Shown here piece after piece: positions 11,732-21,342 of a stretch of DNA of 64,000 nucleotides (position 1 is its first letter; each line of letters opens with the position of its first letter). The DNA comes from Piscicola geometra (taxonomy: Eukaryota; Annelida; Clitellata; Hirudinida; Piscicolidae). Below the pieces are notes generated by a model. That model was not told the DNA's origin. It worked only from the letters and a program-made list of their open reading frames with translations, and searched no databases. The DNA lies in assembly GCA_943735955.1 (NCBI GenBank), contig OX030957.1, positions 10,111,100 to 10,175,099 of the forward strand, read 5' to 3'. Made by a program: the position numbers and the translations under genes.

Positions 11732-12763
11732 AAAAATAGGTTTTTTGTGGCAATTCAAGGCTCTAAAGAGGTCACATTAGCTAAATGTAAAAGATTCTGA
11801 AAAGATTATTTAATTATCTAAAATTTTATTTTATAAAAAAGATTTTTTCAAATTTTTTTAATTATCTAAAATTTTATTTTACAAAAAATATTTTTTCCAA
11901 TTTTTTAATTATCTAAAATTTTATTTTATAAAAAATATTTTTTCCAATTTTTTTAATTTTCTAAATGCTTCATAACGAACACTACTTATCCCCCTAACCC
12001 AATGTTATAATTGCAAAATAGGAAACTACCATGGATAAGATCATACTTTTAGGGATCATTTCTATAGTATGAAGTGCCAGATCGTTTGTCAAAACTGATT
12101 CTGGACCCAAAGCCAGGTTGACGAGTCGTGGCGTTTGCTTCTGAGCCTGAACTGGACTGTTGCATATAGCTCTTGAGTCGTGTGCTTCAGTCTGCAATGA
12201 TCGCTTCCAGCACTTTGAGCTCGGAGGGAGCAAACGCGTTCTGACTGGTTTTCAAAACACCAAAGTTATTTCATCTTTCAATAATTTCTGTAAATTATCT
12301 TGTCTCACAACATATCTGAATGACTTTTTCTAAAATCACTTTTAGTTTCATTTCGATAACCAGAAGATAGCGAAGATACGTATGTTATTTAGGAAAAATA
12401 TAAATTTCAGAAAAAAAGACCACCAGGGGTCCTTCTTTTATAAGAGCACAATGTATAATATCAAAAAATATGTTTTTTTGTGGCACCTCAAGGCTCTAAA
12501 GAGGTCACATTAGCTTAATGTAAAAGATTCTGAAAAGATTATTTAATTCTCTAAAATTTTTCTTTATAAAAAAGATTTTTTCCTATTTTTTTAATTATCT
12601 AAAATTTTAACATATCTGAATGACTTTTTCTAAAATCACTTTTAGTTTCATTTCGATAACCAAAAGATAGCGAAGATACGTATGTTATTTAGGAAAAATA
12701 TAAATTTCAGAAGAAATGACCATCAGGGGTCCTTCTTTCATAAGAGCTCAATGTATAGTATCA
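11732..12763 (+). repeat. Second copy of a 1032-bp U3 unit
   Basis: The segment holding copy 12 repeats the segment holding copy 11 (about 10700-11731) almost base for base, including an internal extra piece that starts ACATATCTGAATGACTTTTT (11579 and 12611) and replays the post-U3 spacer. The unit is therefore an 830-bp type unit enlarged by a partial internal duplication and then duplicated as a whole. Confidence 0.8.
12037..12249 (+). ncRNA. U3: U3 snoRNA copy 12
   Basis: 213 nt, with the same sequence features as copy 11 (TGAGCCTGAAC, GATCGCTTCC), 1032 bp downstream of it. Canonical 5' block. Confidence 0.93.
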
Positions 12764-12985
12764 AAAAATAGGTTTTTTTGTTGCAATTCAAGACTCTAAT
12801 GAAGTCACATTAGTTTAATATAAAAGATTCTGAAAAGATTATTTAATTATCTAAAATTTTATTTTATAAAAAAGATTTTTTCCAATTTTTTAAATTATCT
12901 AAAATGTTATTTTATAAAAAAGATTTTTTTCAATTTTTTCAATTTTCTGAATGCTTCATAACGAACACCAGTTATCCCTCTAACT

Positions 12986-15143
12986 CAGGGGTGCACAACC
13001 TTTCTCAGCCTGAGGGCCAAAATCACTGAGTCCCGGGCGCCAAGGGCCGCATCAGCGTGCACATAGATGACAGAATAAAACAACTCAAAGAATGCAAATT
13101 TTTAATGAATGTCATAAAAAAAATACCGTTATTTAAACATGTATGAATAACTAAATGCTAGAATGTTAATGAGAAGGTTGAGCCTGAATAGTTGCAACAA
13201 CATTGTCAATATTGGGTTTGAATTCTGTTGCTGCAAGCCTCAAAATCGAAAAAAGATTATCATCAGACAAAAATGATCTCAGTTTATTTTTATTTGTGTT
13301 CATGACTGAAAACGTTTGTTCATACACGTATGTGCTGCCAAATTCAGACGAGATTCGGCAAGCCAAATCTTTGACCGCTCCATATTTAACTGAACTAAGA
13401 CTTCCATAAAAAGTTTAAATGGAGTTATGCTGATACGCAGACATTAATTCTGGTGAACATTGAAGATCAATGACTTCTAACTGACATTGCTCAGGTACGC
13501 ATTCTACAGCAAAAGAGAAAGGGTCACGGATGAAGTTGAATAAATCCTTATGCTCCCTGAATGCATCAAAACGTTCATTGAATTCCTTTAGTAACGCTTC
13601 ACAACTGTCTTGGTATTTATTGAAGTCACATTGGCATTCTTTCTGAAAAGCTGAACAAAAAGGAAAATGACATAAATTAACAGATTGCAAGTTCGAACAA
13701 AACAGCCGTAGCTTCAAGGTGAATGACAGCAGCTCTTGGTACATATCAAAGGTGTAGTGATCTTTGCCTTGAAGACGCAGATTCAATTTATTTAAGTGTT
13801 TTGTTATGTCTGCCAAAAATGCTAAGTCTGCCAACCACTGTTTGTCTGTAAAAACAGCTGTGTCTTTGCCTTTGGTAACAAGGAATTCACAGATTTCCTT
13901 TCGTAACTCAACAAACCTAGTTAGAACTTTTCCTCGACTCAACCACCTTACATAAGTGTGATATGGTATGTCACGATATTCTGACTCAATGTTTTCAAGA
14001 AATGATCTGAAATGTCGATGGTCAAGTCCTTTTGCTCATATGAAGTTCACTGATTTAAAAACAAACTTCATAACATTATCAAAATTAATTACTCGTGTAC
14101 ACAGTGACTCTTGATGTATGATGCAGTGGTATGCGTGGATGGTGTCTGTTGGAATTCCTAAGTCTCGCAAATGTGATCGCAGATGAGCAACAAGTCCTAA
14201 TTCTTTACCAGTCATGGTGGGTGCACCGTCAGTAGTAACACTACAGAACTTTGGCCAAAGAACGTCAAGAACAGATTTCACTCTTCCAAAATATCTGCAC
14301 CAGTCGTACGTCCACGTAGTGAGGCCATTGCTGCTAATTCCTGAATTAGTTTACAGTTCTCATCCACCGAACGAACAAAAACCAAAAGCTGTGCTGTGTC
14401 AACGTTATCCGTGCTCTCATCTAAGGCAATTGAAAAATACTTGCAAATGGCAAGCTTGTCACGCAAACGTCGTTGGATAAATCAACCACCCGGCGCTGGA
14501 TAGTCATCCGTGACAATGGCACTTTGTTGAACAGATCTGTTTTCTCAGGGAAGACTTCTTTGCAAATGGCTTGCATGCAGTCTTTGACGAAATCATCATC
14601 AGTAAATGGTCGAGACAATCGCGCAATAAACTGTGCTACGGCACGAACAAAAGTCTTATTTTCATTAACTTTTTTTGTAAAAATATTTTGCTCAGATGAC
14701 AATATTTTTACAAGTTGATCAATTATATTTTTTCTAGCTTAGTCTTTCACATTATCAAACGTAGCAGCGTGTTTGGTTTCATAATGTCTTTTGCAATTGT
14801 AGTCCTTCATTACAGTTACGGACTCGCGACAAATTAGGCCCAAAGCTGTTCCGTTGAAATGCTGCATTTGTCCATTATTCAATAAACTGACGAGTTTCAG
14901 CCTCAATTTTACGCTTTGACATACTTACTAAATTCAAACAACTCAATTATCGCTCGTTGTTGTTGTTCCAATCGTTTTATATAAGAAAGTGCAAACAGTA
15001 CTATTAAAAAGAGATGGGTGGGTGCGTCGACTTAAAATTCTGTTAGGGCCGCAAATAGCCAAAATGGACTAGTTGTCTGGGGGCCGCATTAAACAGGCCG
15101 GAGGGCCGCATGCGGCCCGCGGGCCGTGGGTTGTGCACCTCTG
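12986..15143 (-). mobile_element. hAT transposon, GTF2IRD2/EPM2AIP1-like, complete ends
   Basis: A 2158-bp element with inverted ends. The left end reads CAGGGGTGCACAACC. The right end, reversed, reads CAGAGGTGCACAACCCACGG. GC-rich subterminal GGCCGCAT motifs lie inside both ends. It is flanked by the 8-bp duplication CTCTAACT (12978-12985) and CTCTAACC (15144-15151), a 7/8 match. It interrupts the promoter of the U3 copy at 15188, leaving the PSE-like block on the far side (about 12950-12977). The element is in minus orientation and carries a broken transposase. Confidence 0.93.
13166..14922 (-). pseudogene. hAT transposase pseudogene (GTF2IRD2/EPM2AIP1-like)
   Basis: Minus-strand pieces in order: an N-terminal MSKRKIEAETRQF start at 14922-14920, then a zinc-finger segment ending KRHYETKHAA. 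Next come the region KEVFPEKTDLFNKVPLSR (14702-14421), the first catalytic block FSIALDESTDN (14466-14278), CSVTTDGAPTMTG and AYHCIIHQESLC (14281-14036), VRWLSRGKVLTRFVELR and LAFLADITKHLNKLNLRLQG (13990-13415), and the C-terminal dimerisation motif FGSTYVYEQTFSVMN (13366-13166). At least four frame changes or stops separate the pieces, so it cannot make an intact enzyme. Confidence 0.92.
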
Positions 15144-15187
15144 CTCTAACCCAATGTTATATTGCAAAATAGAAAACTACCATGTAT

Positions 15188-15400
15188 AAGATCATACTTT
15201 TAGGGATCATTTCTATAGTATGCAGTGCCAGATCGTTTGTCAAAACTGATTCTGGACCCAAAGCCAGGTTGACGAGTCGTGGCGTTTGCTTCTGAGCGTG
15301 AACTGGACTGTTGCATATAGCTCTTGAGTCGTGTGCTTCAGTCTGCAATGATCGTTTCCAGCACTTTGAGCTCAGAGGGAGCAAACGCGTTCTGACTGGT
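15188..15400 (+). ncRNA. U3: U3 snoRNA copy 13 (promoter split by hAT)
   Basis: 213 nt, canonical 5' block and boxes B, C and D. The hAT at 12986-15143 lies between its PSE-like block and its TATA-like block, which should disable it. The spacer after it is strongly diverged from the central units, while the RNA is not. Confidence 0.94.
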
Positions 15401-15727
15401 TTTCAAAACAGCAAAGTTATTTCATCGTTCAACAATTTCAGTAAATTGTCTTCTCTCAAAACTTTGCTAAATGACTTTTTCTAAAATCAATTTTAGTTTC
15501 ATTTTGATGACCAGAAGATGGCAAAGACACGTATGTTATTTTTGAAAAAAGTAAAATTTCGATTAAAATACCATCAAGGGTTCTTCTTTATATTGTATAG
15601 TATTAGAAGATAACATTTTTGTGGCAATTCAAGGCTCTAAAGAATTCACAATAGCGTAAGAAGCATGATTATAGAGAGATTATTTAATTATTAGAATTTT
15701 TATTTTATAAAATAGAATTTATAAATT

Positions 15728-15770
15728 CTTCATAACGAACACCACTTATTTCTCTAACCCATTGTTATAT
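15728..15770 (+). promoter_or_regulatory. U3 promoter of the diverged last copy
   Basis: CTTCATAACGAACACCACTT lies at 15728-15747, -68 to -49 from the RNA start at 15796, and GTTATATTG follows at about -32. The block matches the central copies although most surrounding spacer does not, which supports a promoter function. Confidence 0.65.
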
Positions 15771-15795
15771 TGTAAAATAGAGAACTACGATTGAT

Positions 15796-16008
15796 AAGAT
15801 CATACTTTTAGGGATCATTTCTATAGTATGCAGTGCCAGATCGTTTGTCAAAACTGATTCTGGACCCAAAGCCAGGTTGACGAGTCGTGGCGTTTGCTTC
15901 TGAGCGTGAACTGGACTGTTGCATATAGCTCCTTAGTCGTATGCTTCAGTCTGCAATGATCTTTTCTAGCTCTTTGAGCTCGGAGGGAGCAAACGCGTTC
16001 TGACTGGT
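15796..16008 (+). ncRNA. U3: U3 snoRNA copy 14 (array edge)
   Basis: 213 nt, canonical GGGATCATTTCTATAG, box B TGAGCGTGAAC, box D TTCTGACTGGT. It has small changes next to box C (GATCTTTTCTAGC) and CTCCTTAGTCG in the variable stem. The flanks are the most diverged of the array, so RNA and promoter appear to be kept by selection or gene conversion. Confidence 0.92.
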
Positions 16009-16320
16009 TTTCAAAACAGCAAAATTATTTATTCTTTCAATAGTTTCCGTAAATTATCTCCTCTAACAACATAGCTGAATGACTTTTTCTAAAATCAATT
16101 TTAGTTTCATTTCGATGACCAGAAGATAGCAAAGATACGTATGTTATTTTGGAATAAATATAAAGTTTAGAAGAAAAGACCATCAGGGGTCCTCCATTAT
16201 AATAGTTCAATGTATAGTGTCAAAAGATAACATTTAGTGTGGCAATTCAAGGCTCTAAAGAATTCACACTAGCGTAAGAAGCATGATTCTAGAGAGATTA
16301 TTTAGTTAAATACAATATAA

Positions 16321-17821
16321 ATTCATCTTAGGGAACAGAGCTTTCCATCTTGAGTACCCAGTTGCTCAACTTGGAATTTTTAGGTGTTCATGTTTGAAGT
16401 AAAAAAAATTGTGTTTCTTTTTTCATCTAGTATTATATTTGAGTTCACATAACTAGACAAGGTGTCAATATAATGGCTGGATAAATTTAAATTATTTCTT
16501 GAGCTATGAGGCTACGTTAAAAAATTGTCCCGACTTGTGCAAACTCCCTCTAATATGAAAAAGCTAATATTTTGAAAATCAGGAAAATTATATTTATTTC
16601 CGAGACATGAAAATTATTTTATACAACTTTTATTTTGCAAAACATATATATAAATTGAGCTAAAATTTGAAAAAATAATTGTTGTAATAATATATCTGTT
16701 TGATTTTCTATTAACCAGAGGCTTTTCGAAGCGAATATAAACTTGATATTTTGGTATCGTTTGTATTAATAGTATTTCTAAGACTATAAGATGGCCATGA
16801 CACGTTTGTGATTATTCGACAAAATATTAGGTTTTGAAGAAAATAATTTTTTGGGATCCACTTTTATATCACCACTAAACAAAATGAGATTTAGAAAAAT
16901 ATTTTATTTTACCACTCGTTTTGAAGCTGAATAAAACTTAAAGCAGTTTTATTTATTTTTTAACTTGCAGACTATTTATCCGTTCAGTCAATAGAAGCCA
17001 GAGGCTCTTTTGCATTATAGATTTATTTATTTTGAATACTGTTTATCAATAAGAATGAACAGGGCTAGATTATAGATAATTTGAAATCAAAGTTTGTCTC
17101 CCTAGGCTTCTTTCTGACGACAGCAGGTCTTAGCGAGACAGGACCAGTTGTAACTGTTGTAATTTGCAATATAGAAATGTGAAATGACGTATAAGTCTAA
17201 CGTTGTATTCTAAATTTTTTTTTAAAATGTATTTTACAAATCAATTTGCACTATTTACAAATATACTAGTAGTTCATAATGAAAACAGACTTTCAAGCTC
17301 TATTATATATCGAAAAAATACAATAAAAGATAATATAATGGAAAACCAAATTTTGTATTTAAAAAAATCGTAAAAAGAATGAAGATGTGAAAAGTATCAG
17401 AGTTGAAAAGTTAAAATATAAGAAAGTAAAAAGAAGAAAATTGAAAAAAGACAAAAATTTCAAAAAAATTATAATGAAAAACGAAAGATGAATAAAAGAA
17501 AAAAGAAAGTTGAAAAAATTAGTAAAAAAATAAACAGAAAATTATTAAAAGAAAATAAATGGTGGAAAGGGTTCTTCAGTTCTAACCAAATTAGGAAGGC
17601 GAGTATTTGAACACAAAGCAATAAAATCAGCCACAGGAGATGCGAAACCAAGTAGGAATCTGTATTGGGTGGTAGTGTGGTCTCTGAATGACAGAGTAGT
17701 ATTTGTATGATGATGTTATGATAGTTGTCTGGTGAAACTGAAGTGGTGTGGTTCTAGTAGTCATACTTTGTTTTACTTATTTTACTATGAAGTTTAAAAA
17801 TGGTTTCTAATGGCCTGTGGT
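16321..17821. other. No gene seen; AT-rich intergenic DNA
   Basis: No reading frame with a recognisable domain and no structured repeat was found. There is an A/G-rich stretch at about 17340-17570 and a slightly higher GC segment at 17580-17760 without protein similarity. Confidence 0.6.
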
Positions 17822-18062
17822 TTAACCCTTGGAGGATCGTAAAGAAGAAAAAACTACGTAGGCCAAGAAGGAAACATGTGTGCCCCAGAGTTAAAACATA
17901 AGCAAAAAGTGATTCAAGTAACCTTTTTTGTTTATTTTTATAAACAAAATCTTGTTATACTACATAAAAACATTGCATATCAAAGAATTTAAGAAACTAT
18001 ATAACTTTCGTAAAAAAATATCTTAGTTCTGAAGACAGATAAAATGTTACTACTCAGAACAA

Positions 18063-19442
18063 TTATGATTCGTCTGCAAGGATCATCAAAAACTCATTTG
18101 TAATAACTATTACAAATAAAGTTTTGATGATCTTTGCAAAACTTTTTATCAACATTTCGGGAGCATTATCTGCATCGTTCATGTATTGCCAGTGATGCAT
18201 CGGCGTTAACATCATAACTTTCAGACAGGATTTCCTAGAGACCGACCAAAATTCGGTTCGGTTTCGGCGCCGAAATTGCCAATTTTCTTAGTTTCGGCTA
18301 TTTTTCGGTTTCGGCCGAATCTAATTTTACAAGTTCGGCAATTTTTCGGTTTCGACCAAAAATAATTTTGTAATTTCGGCTCAATTTCGGTTTCGGCCGA
18401 AATGGATCTCATATTTATCGAAAAACCTAAATTTTTATTTATTTATGTAGTTTATCTGATATATCTGTATCCCCAATCGAACTATTAAGTTCGGATTCGA
18501 TTCTCTATTAGTTATCGTGGTTGATTGATTTATGGGTGTCATCAGACTAATTATTCGAATAACATATACAAGCATCTGGAACAACAATCATGTATTTGAA
18601 ATTTAAGTAAATTGGGATACGTTTAATGATGATATTTAACAAAACTTTTTTTAGACAAATTCTATTTTTTTAAACATTTGTTTAAAAAATACTATTGTCA
18701 AAAGTAAGTATCTGTATATCCTCAATCGAACTCGAATTATTAAGGTTGGGTTCGATTCTCATCTCTGTTAGATATCTATTAGATATCGTGGTTAATTGAT
18801 TTATGGGTGACATAAGACTAATTGTTCGAATAACATATACAAGCATGTGGAATTCTAGATATCCATTCTTTGAATAACACTATATATAAGTCGAACAAAC
18901 GAGAAGATTTGGCTTCGATTAATTAATTCAAAAATAAATTTTGAGAATGTCGTTGAATCCTATTTGGAAGTTTTTTACAAAACGACAGTCTGACCAAAGC
19001 AAAGCCTGTCAACAACAACAACAAAATTTTGTTGAAAAACTTTTATTTTTTTGCTTAAAATATACGCTTGTTTGGATTTACTTATTAAACTGGCATTGTC
19101 ATCATTAAATACTATTTTTTATTTTTTGATAAAAGTTTGAAAAAATTTCGGTTTCGGCCGAAAATATGATATTCAATTTAGGCTTAATTTCGGTTTCGGC
19201 CAAAAATGGGATTTTAATTTCGGCCTAATTTCAGTTTCGGCCGAAATAAAAATATCTGTTTCGGTCGGTCTCTAGGATTTCCTCACTTGTGTGTCTGCTT
19301 CATCTTGTCTTTTATACTCAGTATCAGAATAGTTCAAATCCAAGTCGTTTTCTTCATCACTGCTGGCCGATTCAATAATATTGTAATCATCTTTGATGAT
19401 TCTATCCAACGCTTCTCTAATACTGTATAATCGCTTAGCCAT
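18063..19442 (-). pseudogene. piggyBac transposase N-terminal remnant, split by a hAT
   Basis: The minus-strand frame starts at ATG 19442-19440 with MAKRLYSIREALDRI and an acidic stretch (SASSDEENDLDLNYSD), as is usual at the N-terminus of piggyBac transposases. It is broken at 19275 by a hAT insertion and resumes beyond it at 18227 with HWQYMNDADNAPEM, ending at a TAA (18065-18063). Counting one copy of the 8-bp target duplication, the two parts are in frame and give about 110 codons, far short of a full transposase (about 500-600 aa). It was already a deletion derivative when the hAT landed. Confidence 0.6.
18236..19274. mobile_element. hAT-type non-autonomous element, TTTCGG-rich ends
   Basis: 1039 bp, perfect 8-bp target duplication GGATTTCC (18228-18235 and 19275-19282), perfect 12-bp terminal repeat TAGAGACCGACC. 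Subterminal regions are arrays of TTTCGGTTTCGGCCGAAAT-like motifs in inverse orientation at the two ends. Inside, a segment of about 120 bp (containing TTATGGGTG and ACATATACAAGCAT) occurs twice, at about 18470-18590 and 18715-18860. It has no transposase. Similar sequence recurs at 28847-29165. Confidence 0.9.
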
Positions 19443-19603
19443 CTTCAAACCAAATAGGAAAACGCAGGTGGATACATCAAAAAAAGTATTAAAAAATCTA
19501 AAATGCAGCTAGATGTGGTGTACTTTTAAATTAATTGAAATTTAATACAAAAAATAAACGTTTTACTGTTTCATAACAGATGCTAGAAAATTTTAGTTCG
19601 AGG

Positions 19604-20865
19604 CAGTGATTTTCCAGTTCGGATTTTTCAGTTCGAGTTCAAGTTACAGTTATGAAAAACTTAATTTTTCAGTTACTATTCAAGTTACAGTTATGCAAAT
19701 TTTAATTTTTCAGTTACTATTTCAGTTTTAGTTATTTTTGTTAGTTACAGTTACAGTTAATCAAAATGGTGAAAAAATGAATTTTTATTTATAATACATC
19801 CCAAAATAATGTTAAAAAGTCAAATTATTTAAAAGATATATAAATATATTATTTATAATGTACGCTTTTCATTTTCATGAATGTCTTCAATTCCAGATTT
19901 TTGCTGAGGCGATTTTTTCCTCTGCAGTTAGGTCTCCGCACACTTAAAACACCCTTTCCACATACGCTTGTGAAGCGGGAGCTGAAACAATGTCTTGCGC
20001 AAAAGAAGCTAATAATCTAGGGTACTCAATAATTTAAGTGCTAACATTTCTCCTGTATGTGGGTGAGACACAGAATGAACATTTAGCAGGACCTGAATCG
20101 CACGACGCATTGATGGATTGTAAAAGGATGCTGAGATCCCGAGACATGAAAGTTTAAGACCATTCTTAGTCCAGCAATCCATGCTAATGACAAAGCGATG
20201 TCCAGTTTGAAGATCTTGACGAATTATATCTTCTACATTGTTCTTATAATCTTTTATCAAAGAAATCATTTTCTCTGAACCTAAATGATAGAAATTGCAT
20301 AAATTTACGACTGTTTAATTGAAATTATTTAAATGGCTTATAAATTATGCTCATATCTTGGTAAATAATACTAAAAAATGTAATTACGTAAATAATTATC
20401 AACTACAGTGTGTTGTCTGGTAAATTTCTCCTTATCATTATCATCTTCTTCTGAAACCTGACATTCGCTTTTGTCGTAAATAAAATAGGCCCATACGGCC
20501 TTTTCTTGTTTTCTGCCGCTATTAACCTTAAACATTTTATAAAAATTTGTATAATTCAACTGATCAAAAAAAAAGTAACTATGTAAAACACTAAATTAAT
20601 ATAATCGGACTCGAAGAATAAAATAAATAAATCATATTATTGCTCAAAAACGTGCATCCGCCAATGTTTTATCTTGTAGCGCTTCCCATTTTTTAAGTAG
20701 ATATTTTTTAGTTACTATTCAGTTAGTATTCTTGTTTTTCAGTTTTTATTTCAGTTACAGTTATACATTGAATTACAGTTACAGTTAAAGTTACAGTTAA
20801 CTGAATCATATTTTTCAGTTAATTTACCATTTCAGTTACAGTTACAGTTAACTGGAACAACACTG
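19604..20865 (-). mobile_element. hAT deletion derivative with CAGTTACAGTTA ends
   Basis: 1262 bp, perfect 8-bp target duplication GTTCGAGG (19596-19603 and 20866-20873). Ends are CAGTGATTTTCCAGTT on the left and CAGTGTTGTTCCAGTT on the right (reversed). Subterminal arrays are of CAGTTACAGTTA and related motifs. It holds two minus-strand transposase fragments and sits inside the piggyBac element. Confidence 0.92.
20009..20559 (-). pseudogene. hAT transposase fragments (BED finger and core)
   Basis: The first piece (20559-20371) has a BED-finger-like start with SGRKQEKAVWAYFIYD. The second (20269-20009) has the catalytic-core phrase HRFVISMDCWTKNGLKLSCL followed by GISASFY, the (D)CWT block found in RICESLEEPER/Tam3-like hAT transposases. 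The pieces are separated by stops and non-coding sequence, and the C-terminus is missing. Confidence 0.8.
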
Positions 20866-21342
20866 GTTCGAGGTACAAGTGTACCCCATTGGCTTCCATT
20901 TAATCAGTAATCAGTCAAATTATGTTTAAAATTACACTCCAGCGTTTGGAATTTGCTTTAGATAAATTAACAAAAAATTTTAGCCTTTGCGGCTGCTAGT
21001 TTCATTGTGCCACCTCCTCTTTTACATGTGGGGTACACCTGTACACCACATGGCCTTCCAAGGATTAAAGGAGAATAGTGATATTATTAGTGAAATGATT
21101 TAATAAAATGTAGCTGGTGTTGACAAGGTTTCAATAGTGATGTATGCTTCTATGGTATCGTAGGGGTTTTATTCTTATGGTGAGTGGAAGATAGATGTAT
21201 GAGTGAGTGGATGTTAGTGGAGAGAGTCAGAAAGTAGCGTATTAAAGGTGGTTTTTTTTTAGCTACTGGGTTGCTGTGAGATAAATATTGATAATAATGA
21301 TATTAAATAGTTAGCAGTAAGTTAAAAAAAGAAAAGTAAAAC

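Larger units (their letters stand above)
2766..16320 (+). repeat. Tandem array of U3 snoRNA gene units (~830 bp)
   Basis: Fourteen copies of a unit containing a U3 RNA gene follow each other head to tail. RNA starts are 2810, 3684, 4514, 5343, 6173, 7002, 7832, 8663, 9442, 10272, 11005, 12037, 15188 and 15796. Spacing is mostly 829-831 bp, with variants of 874, 779, 733 and 1033 bp; the 3151-bp gap is explained by a 2.16 kb hAT insertion. Units alternate between an A type and a B type, so the true repeat over 3684-7832 is a dimer of about 1659 bp. Copies in the middle are nearly identical. The last two (15188, 15796) are diverged in the spacer but not in the RNA. Each unit also has a T-rich spacer. 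The array continues up to the hAT on the left and fades by about 16300. Confidence 0.93.
17826..21064 (-). mobile_element. Non-autonomous piggyBac element with nested hATs
   Basis: It is flanked by TTAA at 17822-17825 and 21065-21068. The left end starts CCCTTGGAGGATCG. The right end, reversed, starts TCCTTGGAAGGCCATG. Both ends continue with a related subterminal motif (ACATGTGTGCCCC left, ACAGGTGTACCCC right, reversed). Without the two nested hATs and their target duplications the element is about 0.92 kb. It keeps only the N-terminal part of a piggyBac-like transposase (ATG at 19442), in minus orientation. TTAA targets and CCCT-type ends are the hallmarks of piggyBac. The first base of the right end differs from the left. 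Confidence 0.75.

Noticed and set aside
2766..12985. CRISPR-like array
   Set aside because: The genome is eukaryotic and units are 830 bp with a conserved RNA gene. No short direct repeats with unique spacers are present.
2779..15384. A repeated 75-103 aa minus-strand protein (starting MLPPSSKCWKRSL) in every unit
   Set aside because: It is the exact antisense of the U3 RNA. Its conservation is fully explained by the RNA and by recent amplification. The differences between types fall in RNA boxes, and there is no separate promoter.
18221..18412. Small protein with FGRNRK/AETE repeats
   Set aside because: It arises from the TTTCGG subterminal motifs of the hAT element.
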